Shown: positions 44,109 through 53,924 of the stretch, in pieces
Numbering within the stretch: the stretch's first letter is position 1
Layout of the letters: every line of letters starts with the position of its first letter
Origin: Arthonia radiata
Taxonomy: Eukaryota; Ascomycota; Arthoniomycetes; Arthoniales; Arthoniaceae
NCBI GenBank assembly: GCA_002989075.1
Contig: PSQN01000004.1
Location: 744,001-808,000 of the forward strand
Direction of reading: 5' to 3'
DNA length: 64,000 nucleotides
Program-made: the position numbers and the translations under genes
The notes under the pieces: model-generated
The model's database searches: none
What the model was told of the DNA's origin: nothing
Seen by the model: the letters and a program-made list of their open reading frames with translations, nothing else

Positions 44109-44969
44109 ATGCCCCGCTACCCACTCGTCCACCCTCCGGCGCCGCCACCAGAAGAGCTCGAAGCAGTCAAACGCCGTCGCGAGCTCAAGCGCTGGAAGCC
44201 TAAGGGTCCTTTCGCCTTCTTCGCGCTGCCGTTTGAGCTGCGTCGGCAGATTCTCTCAAATATCCTCGTCCTCGACACCGTCGTCGATCTTGAGCCTACC
44301 AACTACAGGCTGATCGCGAAACGCCTTCAGATCTTCCAAGTCTCAAAGCGCATGCATGAAGAAGCTTACAAGATCTTCTACGGACGAAATATCTTCCGCC
44401 TCTTCCCTATACATAAAGACTTCTTCAAGACCGAAGACATCCTCTTGACGAGACTGCCGCCGCGGTATCGAGCAATTATCACACGCGTTGATCTGCGACT
44501 GGGCCCTCACTGGGCAGACCCACCACGCTGCTGGACGCTATCATATGGACAATCACGCGGCGGCCGCAAAAGAGACAAGTCAGGCCTGGAAGACTGCAGC
44601 GCCCTGCGGCAGCTGAAAGTCTTCGTCGAGGTCGATCCAAGCCACCCGATCTTCAACGGCTGGCGCATCGACGAGCGCTTCTACACGGATTTCTGCGGTG
44701 GGCTGTTGAAGCGCGTTTGTGCTCTGACGCCGGATCTGGAGAATATTGAATTTGATGGCTGGGAGAGCGTCAAGCTGGACGGACCGCTTATGCGGGAGCT
44801 GAGATGGGAGGCGCGCGTCGCGGGCAAGAAGATTACGTATGGTCCGGACAGGGGATGGGAGGAGGAGGCGAAGCGGCTGAGTGAGGCTGCGAGCACGATA
44901 CATACGCCTGTGCAGGTGCCGATGAAGGCGCTGGAGAGTGCGGTGGAGGCGATCTCGCTGCAGGCTTAA
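44109..44969 (+). CDS. Hypothetical protein with F-box/2EXR-like N-terminus
   Basis: Intronless, 286 aa. After a basic proline-rich leader, residues 35-75 read FAFFALPFELRRQILSNILVLDTVVDLEP and then LIAKRLQIFQVSKRMHEEAYKIFYGRNIFRLFP. The pattern 'LP.ELR..I...IL....', 'I..VSK.....A..IFYG.N.F...' is the one widely expanded in Dothideomycetes under the DUF7730 / 2EXR label. The function of that family is not established. The remainder (LPPRYRAIITRVDLRLGPHW, CSALRQLKVFVEVDPSHP) resembles the usual family C-terminus. The last ~40 codons are G-rich. Confidence 0.65.
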   Translation: MPRYPLVHPPAPPPEELEAVKRRRELKRWKPKGPFAFFALPFELRRQILSNILVLDTVVDLEPTNYRLIAKRLQIFQVSKRMHEEAYKIFYGRNIFRLFPIHKDFFKTEDILLTRLPPRYRAIITRVDLRLGPHWADPPRCWTLSYGQSRGGRKRDKSGLEDCSALRQLKVFVEVDPSHPIFNGWRIDERFYTDFCGGLLKRVCALTPDLENIEFDGWESVKLDGPLMRELRWEARVAGKKITYGPDRGWEEEAKRLSEAASTIHTPVQVPMKALESAVEAISLQA

Positions 44970-45798
44970 TCGGACGAGTCCGCGCAATAGCGGTCTCTAC
45001 CTAGAGTCACGAGCTCAGACCGGGCCGTTGATATAAGTGTCAGCGATGAGGGTCATCGGCGCATGGAGGATTTGCTGCGCGGTCAACGGTTGAAGGGCAT
45101 CTTAAGAAAGGCGAAGAGAGCGACGACGTCACCTGCCAGCTTCAACAGAAGTTACTTTCGTTCTGCGGAAACCTGGTATCGTGTCTATGCACGTCTCTGA
45201 CTACAACCTGCACATGCACATCGCCCCTCGCTAATCACATGTACCGTTGTGAGGGCGGTGTAGGCGAGTCGACGTTTCAGGCATGTATAACGACCAGCAC
45301 GTGGGATATACAAAGGCCGATGTATTTCAGTATCTCATACATCGGTACATATCCTTATCGTCCGAACCCCACTGATTGGATACTGACAGTCTACATTTGC
45401 CGATGTCCTTGATACGTCTTGTGGTCAGTCAACTTGTAATACCAAAACCGTCGTGGCCTTGCATGACGCTCGCAAGATATGTCCGGAAACGGGATTCCGG
45501 CTTGTGCATATTGCGCTGGCTATCTATTAGCAAGCAGTCAATGTGCTTGATCTATTTCATTAGACATCGTCATGGACCATCAGCTCGGACATGAGCATTG
45601 TAGGCAGCAGGTTTAGGGAGATCATTGCGCCGCAAGGAAGTGCTCCATGTTACGCCTCTATACACATACCAGAGCATTCATAGCACTTGCTGCCTTATCA
45701 GATCAAAAGCCTACATACGCTGAACCATCAACTAACTCCCATCTCTTTGTTCAAAACTCCTTGACCCGTACCACCCAAAGAGCAACACCACCCCCACC
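44970..45798. other. Intergenic region between orphan gene and SDR pseudogene
   Basis: 829 bp; no supported gene. Short open frames at 45376-45594 and before 45799 have no recognised similarity. Confidence 0.4.
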
Positions 45799-46674
45799 AT
45801 ATTCGACCTCTTCAAACCCCCTCCTTCTCTCCATCCGCGACATCCCCGCCTCTCGGCAAAGTCGCCCTAATCCGTCGGCAATACAGGCCTGGCAAAGAAA
45901 CCGCCACCAGCTCGCCCGCACAACCCCTCGTCTCTACCTCGCCGCGCGCACCCCCTCTGACGGACATATCCGCGTCCTCCCCCTTGATCTGGCGAACCTC
46001 ATCCGTCTGAGACGCCGGACGCCTCCCTCGCGTCTTCGGACCGGCTGGATCTTTTGATCAATAATGCGGGTATCGTGGCTCAGCTGTCGAAATCACTGTC
46101 AATGGGTATGAGGTGTAGTTTGGCACGAATCATGGGCCATGCACTCCTGACGCGACGGTTGCTTCCTGTTTTGCGGAAGACGGCGCCGCGGACTTGCGTA
46201 TCGTCAGTGAGTTCGTCAGGCTACAACCGCGCACAAAGGCGACATTGTCTTCCGCGGTCACGACTGATATGAGCGACACCGACACCTTCGCGCTGCGGCC
46301 AGTCCAAGGTCGCCACATCATGTGCGCTTCTGAAATCGCGCGCAGTCACCGAAGGATTACATGCGTGTCTGCCACCCCGGGATCATCGAGACGGGGCTGT
46401 GTGATTCGTACCGGAATGGTAATGGGTGAAGGGGAAGGGGAAGGGTGGGTGCTTGTTGCGATTAGTAAGTCCTTGTCCGAGGGGGCGGGGGTGGTGGGTG
46501 GGCGGTTTTATTATCCTGTGGGGGAGGTTAATGGAGGAGGGAGTGGGTGGAGGATGAGGGGATGGGTGGAGGTTATGGGAGTGGACGGAGGGGGAATTGG
46601 TTGGGAAGGGGTTTTTGGAGAGGGGGACGGGGGAGGGTGGGGGTGAGGAGGGTGTGGAGATGCGGAGTCCGTAG
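45799..46674 (+). pseudogene. Decayed short-chain dehydrogenase/reductase (SDR) gene
   Basis: Fragments of a retinol-dehydrogenase-like fungal SDR appear in correct order but in different frames: FDLFKPP directly after an ATA where a start ATG would be expected (45799), GKVALI then a damaged GNTGL nucleotide-binding loop, KETAT, PRLYLAAR-TPS, HIRVLPLDLANL, LDLLINNAGIVA (about 46045), GHALLTRRLLPVLRKTAP, VSSVSSSGYN, VTTDMSDTDTFA, a damaged catalytic-motif region, ASEIARSHRRITCVS, GRFYYPVGEVNGGG and finally RLWEWTEGELVGKGFLE with a stop at 46674. Internal stops, several 1-nt deletions and at least one larger deletion separate these pieces. The catalytic Tyr-x-x-x-Lys is not recognisable. The gene is certainly non-functional in this assembly; the extensive indels argue against simple sequencing error. 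Confidence 0.85.
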
Positions 46675-46722
46675 AGGGGGGTGTGTTGACGGCGGAGATG
46701 CATGAAGTTAGTGAATTTCCAC

Positions 46723-47091
46723 TCAAGTTGAGGCATTCGAAAATGTTACTACTACTGTGGCCTGCTCAAAGAAGTTAAGTCGAATCAAGTCAACGACTTC
46801 GACGCAAACGTGCTCCAGCAAGAGGTAATCTCCACGTCCAGCACCACACTGAACTAGTATCATACCAAGCAGTATCCTGCAAGCGGCTTTTCTGTACAGC
46901 CTGTCGACAGTCTCTGCAACATCGGCGAAGGACTGCCTTACACTTGGCTTTATCCTACAATCGATTTGAATTGCAGTATCTTCACACCCAACATTCTTGT
47001 CTTGCCGACTCTTGACAACAGCAAAAACTAACGAATATTTTTCCAAAAGGCCAAGAGATCTTTCCGATCCTGAGGATAGTAAACACGGCAT
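46723..47091 (-). CDS. Possible small hypothetical protein
   Basis: A single frame from the ATG at 47091 gives 122 aa (MPCLLSSGSERSLGLLEKYSLVFAVVKSRQDKNVG onward, ending VVTFSNAST). It has a mixed, protein-like composition (SFADVAETVDRLYRKAACRILLGMILVQCG) but no recognised family, no intron and no clear promoter. It faces the dead SDR gene. It may be a spurious frame or another relic. Confidence 0.22.
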   Translation of the reverse strand: MPCLLSSGSERSLGLLEKYSLVFAVVKSRQDKNVGCEDTAIQIDCRIKPSVRQSFADVAETVDRLYRKAACRILLGMILVQCGAGRGDYLLLEHVCVEVVDLIRLNFFEQATVVVTFSNAST

Positions 47092-48298
47092 CAACAGAAT
47101 CAAGAGATCTTTCTCGTCAGTTGGCTGTCATCAGTATGCCGCGATATGATGAGCAATGCTCGCCCGAGAAACGAAAAGTCAAAAAGACCAAGTCAATGAT
47201 GAGTGGATGACGCCGACTCAAATCTGAGCCGCAGCGGGGCCGTGAGACAGCGTCTCGCCGCGTGCAAACGAGGCGAAAGGAAGGAGGAAAGAAGATGAAG
47301 GTCCACCGACATGACTCCAATTATTAATGCGAGCCGCCAGCGGCAACGGCGATTCTGGATCGAAGATTCGGAGTCTTTCTTTCTGCCTTGGCTAGCAGGA
47401 ACAAGACCACCCGGAAACTTAGAGGGGCGTAATCGAACAGGCATGCGCTCGTCCGAAGTCTTATAAATTTATCAAATGAGGTCAACATACCAACATGCAC
47501 TTACAACAGTCTTCCCTTGTGCCGCAGTACAACGGAATTCAACCTGCAGCCGCTGAGGAGGAGGCTCATGATCCTGGCAGCTGTCAAATCTCGCCGGAGA
47601 CCGTTGTTTCACGATGAGCAGGGGTCTGTAGCAAAGAGGCGCTCTAGTAGGGCTGGCCCGAAATGGAGAAAGTCAAATTAAGCTTAATCGGGCAGGAGGC
47701 GCGTTTCAAGATGGCAAATGCGCAAAACCCTAACCTCCCTCCTCCTGCTCGACCTCATCCCATCTTATCAACAACAACATGATACAAGCATGTATCTTGT
47801 AGTATCGTCCATGCACTCGCTAGATATCTACTTGTTACACAGAGGTGGCAATTCCCATCACAGACTGCCAGCTCGCTCACTGTTTACGCCCGCATCGCAC
47901 AGTAATCAATTTCGTAATTGTGAGATTGTGGAAATGGGTGTCACCGAGTCATAAAGTTCTCGACTCGTTCGTGTCGCCGTATCCATGTCAACGGTATTGG
48001 CCACACTTCCGCTCGCAAGCCCCCTCCCCACTAGCAATTTAAACCCAGATTCGTATATCAGGCCCATGTACCTCTGTTTCCTTCCATTCCTTTCTCCTCA
48101 AGCGCAAAAGCAGCTCCCCACGTTCATTCATACAAAACACCCAGCTCATTGACTGAGCAGATCTCATTCGAGGTCGTCCATTCGTTAAGAATTCAAATTC
48201 AGCAGAAGCCAGTCTTCTCGTAACCACATTCACGCCGACGTACTTTCCGTCAACTACAAGATCAACATCTTCAACGTTCATCAATTCAAATAGCAAAC
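47092..48298. promoter_or_regulatory. Long region upstream of the secreted DPBB gene
   Basis: 1.2 kb without a supported gene. A TATA-like TTATAAATTTAT lies at about 47461-47472, but it is 830 bp before the next start codon. The last 250 bp are rich in short TTCA/ATTCA motifs and CAA, consistent with a 5' leader. Confidence 0.35.
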
Positions 48299-49492
48299 AT
48301 GTTCGCTAAGGCTCTTGTTGCTCTGGCACCCCTCGTGGCCTTCGCCGCCGCTGAGGAAGCTACCTTCACCCACTACGGTGCGGGCGACGGCTGGGGCAGC
48401 CAGAACTGCAAAGCTCCCCCCGCAGACCGACCCCTCGCCTGCGGTATCCAGTCCACCAACGGCCTGCAAGGCTACTCCGCCGCCATCTCCCAGAACGGTA
48501 CGTCGCCAATCTCCCCTCCATGCATATCGCCACGCTAACATATCTCAGTCTACGGCGTAGGCCCCGGTGCCGGAGCCGGCCCAGGCTGTGGCACTTGTTG
48601 GACGCTCACCATCAACGCGGACCAGAACGGCGCCCCGGTCACGCAGAAGACCGTCAACGTCACTGTCAACAACCTCTGCCCCGCCGACGGCAACAACGAG
48701 TGGTGCAACATCCCCGCCGGCGGCACCAACCAGCACGGCGGCCAGGTCCACTTCGACCTGTGCTCCGACACCGGGGCGGACACCGCGTTCTTCACGTCTG
48801 TCGGTGCGGGCAAGGGTACGGCCACGCAGATCCAGTGCGGCTCTGGCAACGCTATTGAGTCTTCTGTCGCTGCACCTTCTGTCCCGGCCTCTACCCAGCC
48901 TGCGAAGCCGACGACTGCTCCTATGGCCCCGACCACCTCCGTGATCGCGCAGTCTGCCTCTTCTGTCACGGATCTCGAGACTTTCCCCACGTACAAGCCT
49001 ACCAACGTCCCCTCCGCTCCGGGCGCGTCAAACCCCGTGCCCTCCGCACCGATGGCATCCAACCCCATTCCCTCCGCCCCAGCGGAAGGTTCCGATGAGG
49101 GCGACGATTCCAGCGACGACTCATGCGACGAAGGCGATGACTCCCCGTCTGAAGGTCCCGGCGCATCCGCCCCGGGCGCCTCAAACCCGCTCGAAACAGC
49201 CACAAACCCCGCCTACGGCAACGCGCCCACGCTCCCCGCGTACAACCCCTCCGCGCCAGGCGCGTCCAGCGGCGTGACGCCCACACCCACGCCTACGCCC
49301 GCAGGTCCCTTCGGCGGCCGCTTCACCCCCGGCTTTCCGTACAGGCACCATGGACACGGCGGGCATGGGCATATGCCTGGTCAGCAGTATGGACCTGGTG
49401 CGAGTGCGCCGGCTGCGGAGAGCAGCGTGAGTGCTGCGGCTGTTGAGACGGGTGCGGCTGGTGCTGAGGAGCCTTGTGAGGAGGAGAAGTAG
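48299..49492 (+). CDS. Secreted double-psi beta-barrel (expansin/Asp f 7-like) protein
   Basis: Exons 48299-48497 and 48549-49492 (51-bp intron), 380 aa. A signal peptide is evident (MFAKALVALAPLVAFAAA, cleavage near residue 18). The mature N-terminal ~130 residues form a barwin/RlpA-like double-psi beta-barrel: EATFTHYGAGDGWGSQNCKAPP, ACGIQSTNGLQGYSAAIS, YGVGPGAGAGPGCGTCWTLTIN, VTVNNLCPADGNNEWCN and GGQVHFDLCSDTGAD. Cysteines are paired as in fungal expansin-like and Asp f 7-type proteins, which are secreted, lack proven enzyme activity and may loosen polysaccharides. The rest is a long low-complexity stalk: Thr/Pro/Ser-rich, then PSAPGASNP-type repeats, an acidic EGDDSSDDSCDEGDDS block and a His/Gly-rich HHGHGGHGH segment, ending EEPCEEEK. 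There is no hydrophobic GPI signal. Confidence 0.82.
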
Positions 49493-49836
49493 GTGTGTAG
49501 CGATGAGGAGAGGAGAGTGGGGTGTTGTGGTAGTGGGGTAGTTGGCATAGCGTGGTTCGATTCGTGATTGTGTTAGTGTAATTTATGATGGGATGCATGA
49601 CGCGTTGCCAAATCCTGCCTGCTTTTATCTCATATTTATTGCTGATCTCTGTCTCCTACTATAGTCGCTCTTCCGTCTTTGATTGTGGTGTTTACATATC
49701 ACTGCTGGAGCATTCACAGGGGTTATGATAGATTCTGAAGGGTTTCATGTGGAGCATTGCCGGTGGTTTTGCCGCTGATATGCTCTGCTTGGAATGTTTG
49801 TAGTACTTCACTGCTGCTGCTGCTGCTGCTGCTGCT
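49493..49836. other. 3' region of the DPBB gene with a (CTG)9 microsatellite
   Basis: Holds the 3' UTR. A perfect (CTG)9 tract runs from 49811 to 49837, immediately before the palindromic element. Confidence 0.6.
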
Positions 49837-50188
49837 GCTAGGGATGCTTCGTGTATTTTACACAGTATTTTACTGTATGGCCTCCGGGGTTTCTGACGGC
49901 GGGATTTTTGACAAGATTTTGCCTAATCGGGAAGGATATATTGACTCAGTATTACGTCTACGGGCACCTATCCACCGCCTAGATTATTCGAGTTTAGGAG
50001 TAGAGAACGCCCAGAAATTTAGAACTTTATATTACCCTGCCATTTTTGCCGTGCACGAAGCTCCTTGCGATCCGTGCGCTGCCAAGAGCACGTGATATGT
50101 GTAATCTATCGTAAAACGTCTCTTAGGACTTTATGACAGTATTTTACCTGTAACGGGACTTTCTTACCGTCAGAAAGTCAACCCTAGC
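49837..50188. mobile_element. Possible MITE-like element bounded by inverted repeats
   Basis: Matching inverted pieces occur at both ends: GCTAGGG at 49837-49843 against CCCTAGC at 50182-50188, and TTTCTGACGG at 49890-49899 against CCGTCAGAAA at 50167-50176. The near-palindrome ACAGTATTTTAC(C)TGTA occurs at each side as well. The 352-bp interior is more AT-rich than its surroundings and has no gene. CTG repeats flank both ends: nine units on the left and five on the right (about 50188-50202). This could be a non-autonomous DNA transposon relic, or an unrelated palindrome-rich spacer. Confidence 0.4.
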
Positions 50189-50423
50189 TGCTGCTGCTGC
50201 TCCAGAGTGGCATATGTATTGCTAGATTGTGCACACCGTTCCAAATAGGTATTGACGGGTCTTATCATCAGCACCGCGGGCGAATCAATTGTATCAAGCC
50301 TCTATTCATCGAGCGATAGTCATCAGACCCATATACCGTCAGACATGATTGATCTATATCCCATCATTCATAAACTCATAAACTCATACATCGTCAACCA
50401 TCCCACTCGCCTCCTTCGCCGCT
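50189..50423. other. Spacer between the palindromic element and the SNF2 gene
   Basis: Short CTG repeat at its left end, otherwise nothing recognised; it holds the 3' UTR of the minus-strand gene. Confidence 0.4.
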
Positions 50424-53400
50424 TCACAACTCCTCATCGTCGCCACTCCACCCATCCAACTCCTGCCGTTCTCCACCCTCCACACTCTTCACGACGCCCC
50501 CCTCTTCCCTCATCTTATAAAACCTCTCCAAACACGCCCTTCGTCCACTCTGACTCCACCCCTCCACCGCCATCGCAAACCCCGTCACATCCGCCCCCCA
50601 CCCCAGCAACCTCGCCATCTCACAAAACTGCCTCCGCAGCACATCCTGAGGCGGCTTGAATCTCTTCCCCTCGTCCCAGCCTTTGCTCGTAGGCCGCGAA
50701 GTCTGCGACTGACTCTGGCTCGCAAACACCTTCTTCCCCAGCGCGTCGGCTCCTGACACAGATCCAGCGGCGGCGGCAGCCTCTTCCGCAAAGCGGCCCA
50801 GTTCTGCTTCCACGCGCGAGGAGCCGAGAAGGTCGGTGTTGGAATGTGTGTACCCGACGCCAGCAGAGGCAAGGATGGCGTGGATGGGGTTGCCTTTTCT
50901 CTCGTCCTTCTCATTGCCAGGTGGGTCGTCTGGCTTCTCCTTCTCCAACGGATCAGGGCCATCATCGTCATGCTCACCAGAGGTAATCTGCTCCGCAAGC
51001 TGACTCATAAACTCCTCGCTTCCCCATTCCTCCTCCTTCCGCTTCCGCCGGGTCGTCTCACTAAAATCCAACTGTGAGTCCTCGGACTCAGCAAACCCCA
51101 TGTCCACATTCGCAACCGCGACGCCCGCCTTGCTCTCCGCCACGTTCGTCGCGTTCACGATCTCACGGAGAATGACGTTGCCCTCTTCACCGTGGAAGGT
51201 AAACATGTTCTCTAGCCCGAAGATCTCGCCTTTCTGCTCCTTTTTGTCCATTACGCCTTTGAAGTATCGGCGTTCGTGAGAAGCGGTGTAGCCGATGTTG
51301 GCTTGCTGTTGTTTGTAGACCTGACGCGCGTAGACGATCTCTTCGATGGTGCCGGCGGACACTAGCCGGAAGACTTCGACATCGCGCTGCTGGCCGATGC
51401 GGTAGGCGCGGTCCTGCGCCTGCAGGTCATGTGCCGGGTTCCAGTTGGGGTCGACGACGACGACTTTATTGGCGGAGGTAATGTTGAGCCCCGTCCCACC
51501 AGCGCGTGTAGAGATTAAGAAGAGGAAATGCGAGGGAGATGCGTTAAAGGTGTTGACAGTGGTGTCGCGCTCCACGTAGGACATACTGCCGTCGAGGTAG
51601 GAGACTGTGTAGGATGTGGTCGATAGCAGCGTCTGCAGCATCTTCAGCAAGCGCGTCGAATGGCTGAAGACTAACACTTTGTCGCCCGCCGCGTGCCAGA
51701 ACTCAAGCAGTTTACGCAAGACCCGCCACTTCCCACAGAACGCCGTGTTGGCGGAATTCATAATATTGTCGCGCGTCTTGAAGAGCTCGTCCCAGTCGTC
51801 TGGGCAGCAGATCTTGAGGTTCTCGAGCGCTTTCCCCTGGGCTTCCAGGTCCTCATTGGAGCTGGGAATAAGAGACGCAAGATGATTGCATAGGCGCTGG
51901 AGACAGGCGATGGCTGGGAAGACGTGGTTCTGCCAGCGCGAGCCGTCACTAAGGGTCACGCCGCAGCACCAGCCGTATTTTTTTCCGGAGCTACACTCGC
52001 ACAAGTTGGTGCTCTCACGGATGGCGCAAAGCTTTTCCGAATCCAGGAAGTTCTCGTAGGCTTCCTGCTGCTTTGCGGTAAGCGGGCAGAAGACAACGCG
52101 GTCGGACTTCTTGGGGAGCTGGTCCGCAATGAGAGTCTTCATGCGCCGAAGAAAGAACCGCGGAAGGAGATTGGTGACGAGCTTATGGGCGGTGGAGCGG
52201 GCTTTGGCAAGTTGCTGCTGGGTGGCGTCGTGGGACTGACCAATCTTGAGAGGTTCAGAAATGGCAGACCGCCAGCTTTTGAGGGGACCGAAGCGACCCG
52301 GGTTGGTCCAATTCAGGAGGGTCCAGAGGTTATCGTAGTTGTTCTGGATGGCGGTGCCGGTGAGACCAAGGCGGCAAAGGGCATTGATCTCAGACATGGC
52401 GACAGAGATCTCGCTGGTAGGCTCTTTGATCTGGTGGCACTCGTCTGCTATGACGCAGTCCCACTCTACCAGATTGATGCTCTCGCGGTTCAAGCGGTAT
52501 GTCGTATAGGTGGTAATCATAATCTCCAGCCGGCCTGTCTTCGCGGTTTGAAGCGCGTTCTCTTTCTCAGCAGGCGACCCGTGATAGACGTCGATCCGCC
52601 ACCAACCCCATCTCGTGAGCTCAGCCTTCCAATTTTCCATCAGCGTGCCAGGACACACAATCAAGACTTTGGGATAGAAGGGTTGTGAAGGATGACGGCG
52701 CATCTTCCGCATACGTTTGGCATCACGCTCATCACCAGTCTTTCCGAATGCTGCAGTCAAGAATGCGATTACCTGGATTGTCTTGCCCAGACCCATGTCG
52801 TCGCCAAGTATACCACCCTTCTGGTATGCAAATAGCTCGTGCAGGAAGGCGGCACCTTTGATCTGATACTCGCGCAACCATTGCGCGATAGGCGCTGGAA
52901 TGATGCCGCCTGACAATGGCAACGTGACTTCCTTGTACTCAGCGCATGGCTTGATCTGCGCGAAGCACGGCCGCTCCTCAAGATGCTGCAAGCGCTCATC
53001 GTCGGAGAAATCGATATCTTCATAGTGGGGAGGCAGCTTAAGTCCTACATCTTCCAGCTTTTTGCGATCTTCCTCGAACTCCTCGCGACGTGTCTTGAGA
53101 TATTGAGGTAGCTCGGCTTCAATGCGCTCCTCATCGTCTTCATCGGACTCAAGTCCGTAGACCTGCTTGTTCTTCCATTTGGTGTTTTTAGCCGGGCGTC
53201 CTCGCGGCCTCTTCTTGCCCACTATGGCACTTTTGGGTGCAAAAGATGCCTTCTTCTTTGGCGGCTTCGTGCTCGTGCTCGACGTCGTACCCTTCCGCTT
53301 GCGTTCGTGGCGATTCTTGAACTCTTTGTACTCTTGCCCGAGGTCTTCATCCTCATCCGACCATCCCACACGCTGCCCTGCTTCGCTCTCTTTGCTGTCA

Positions 53401-53594
53401 TTGCTCACCTTCCTCAACGCTGGATCAGGCTCATCGGCTTCGGCTTCGGAGATAGAAGTGGGAGGACTGAGATCTGAGACGACATGAATAAGCTTCAAGC
53501 GCTTCAGAGTTGTGGGTCAAAGCTGTTGCTGAGCTATGTGTACCTTTCTGCAGTTGCCTTTCACCAGCCTTCTTCGCTCTGAGGACCGCCGCAT
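50424..53594 (-). CDS. SNF2-family ATPase, ERCC6L2/Rad26-like
   Basis: The main exon runs 53492-50424. The only phase-consistent 5' exon I find is 53594-53544 (MRRSSERRR), joined by a 51-bp intron, for 1039 aa. An ATG at 53676 opens a more protein-like frame (MAQRWAKRDAYIDRMEGDASSTDDDDLDAAVL) but is out of phase, so the start is unsettled. Swi2/Snf2 ATPases translocate on DNA; this subgroup acts in repair or transcription-coupled processes. Counting from about 53498, motif I GDDMGLGKTIQ is near residue 234, motif II DECH near 353, TGTAIQNNYDNLW follows, and the second lobe has VFSHSTRLLKML, STRAGGTGLNIT and motif VI QDRAYRIGQQRDV near 698. A basic AT-hook-like GKKRPRGRPAKNTKW precedes the ATPase. 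Between the lobes sits CECSSGKKYGWCCG, a SEC-C-like zinc motif. The YFKGVMDKKEQKGEIFGLENMF segment after motif VI is typical of ERCC6L2. Confidence 0.8.
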
Positions 53595-53676
53595 CCAAGT
53601 CATCGTCATCGGTTGATGAAGCATCGCCCTCCATGCGGTCTATGTATGCGTCTCTTTTGGCCCAGCGCTGAGCCAT

Positions 53677-53924
53677 AGCTGGATTTTTGATGGGAAAATA
53701 GACTGGCTTGTGATAGCATGGCAACTGACTTATGGACGATGTCTGTGAATGAGCGAAGCAAAGGGATGATGCACATCTCAAGGTCGACGTCCCGCCAAGC
53801 TCAATGAAGCACGAGCCCAACAAGCTTTCGTCGCACACCTTGAAAATCTTCGACACGCGTTTATTTCTGTCGCTCGATTGATCAGATCAATTCAAACGCG
53901 TCGTCACGCGCTGCTCGCCCGAGC
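53677..53924. promoter_or_regulatory. Short divergent promoter SNF2 / SKI6
   Basis: About 250-330 bp depending on the SNF2 start. No motif was recognised. Confidence 0.4.

Noticed and set aside
45799-46674. Functional multi-intron SDR gene
   Set aside because: Frame changes do not coincide with GT-AG introns, stops interrupt motifs and the catalytic residues cannot be found.
48999-49286. Minus-strand Arg/Trp/Gly-rich frame over the DPBB gene
   Set aside because: Antisense shadow of the Ser/Pro/Ala-rich stalk.
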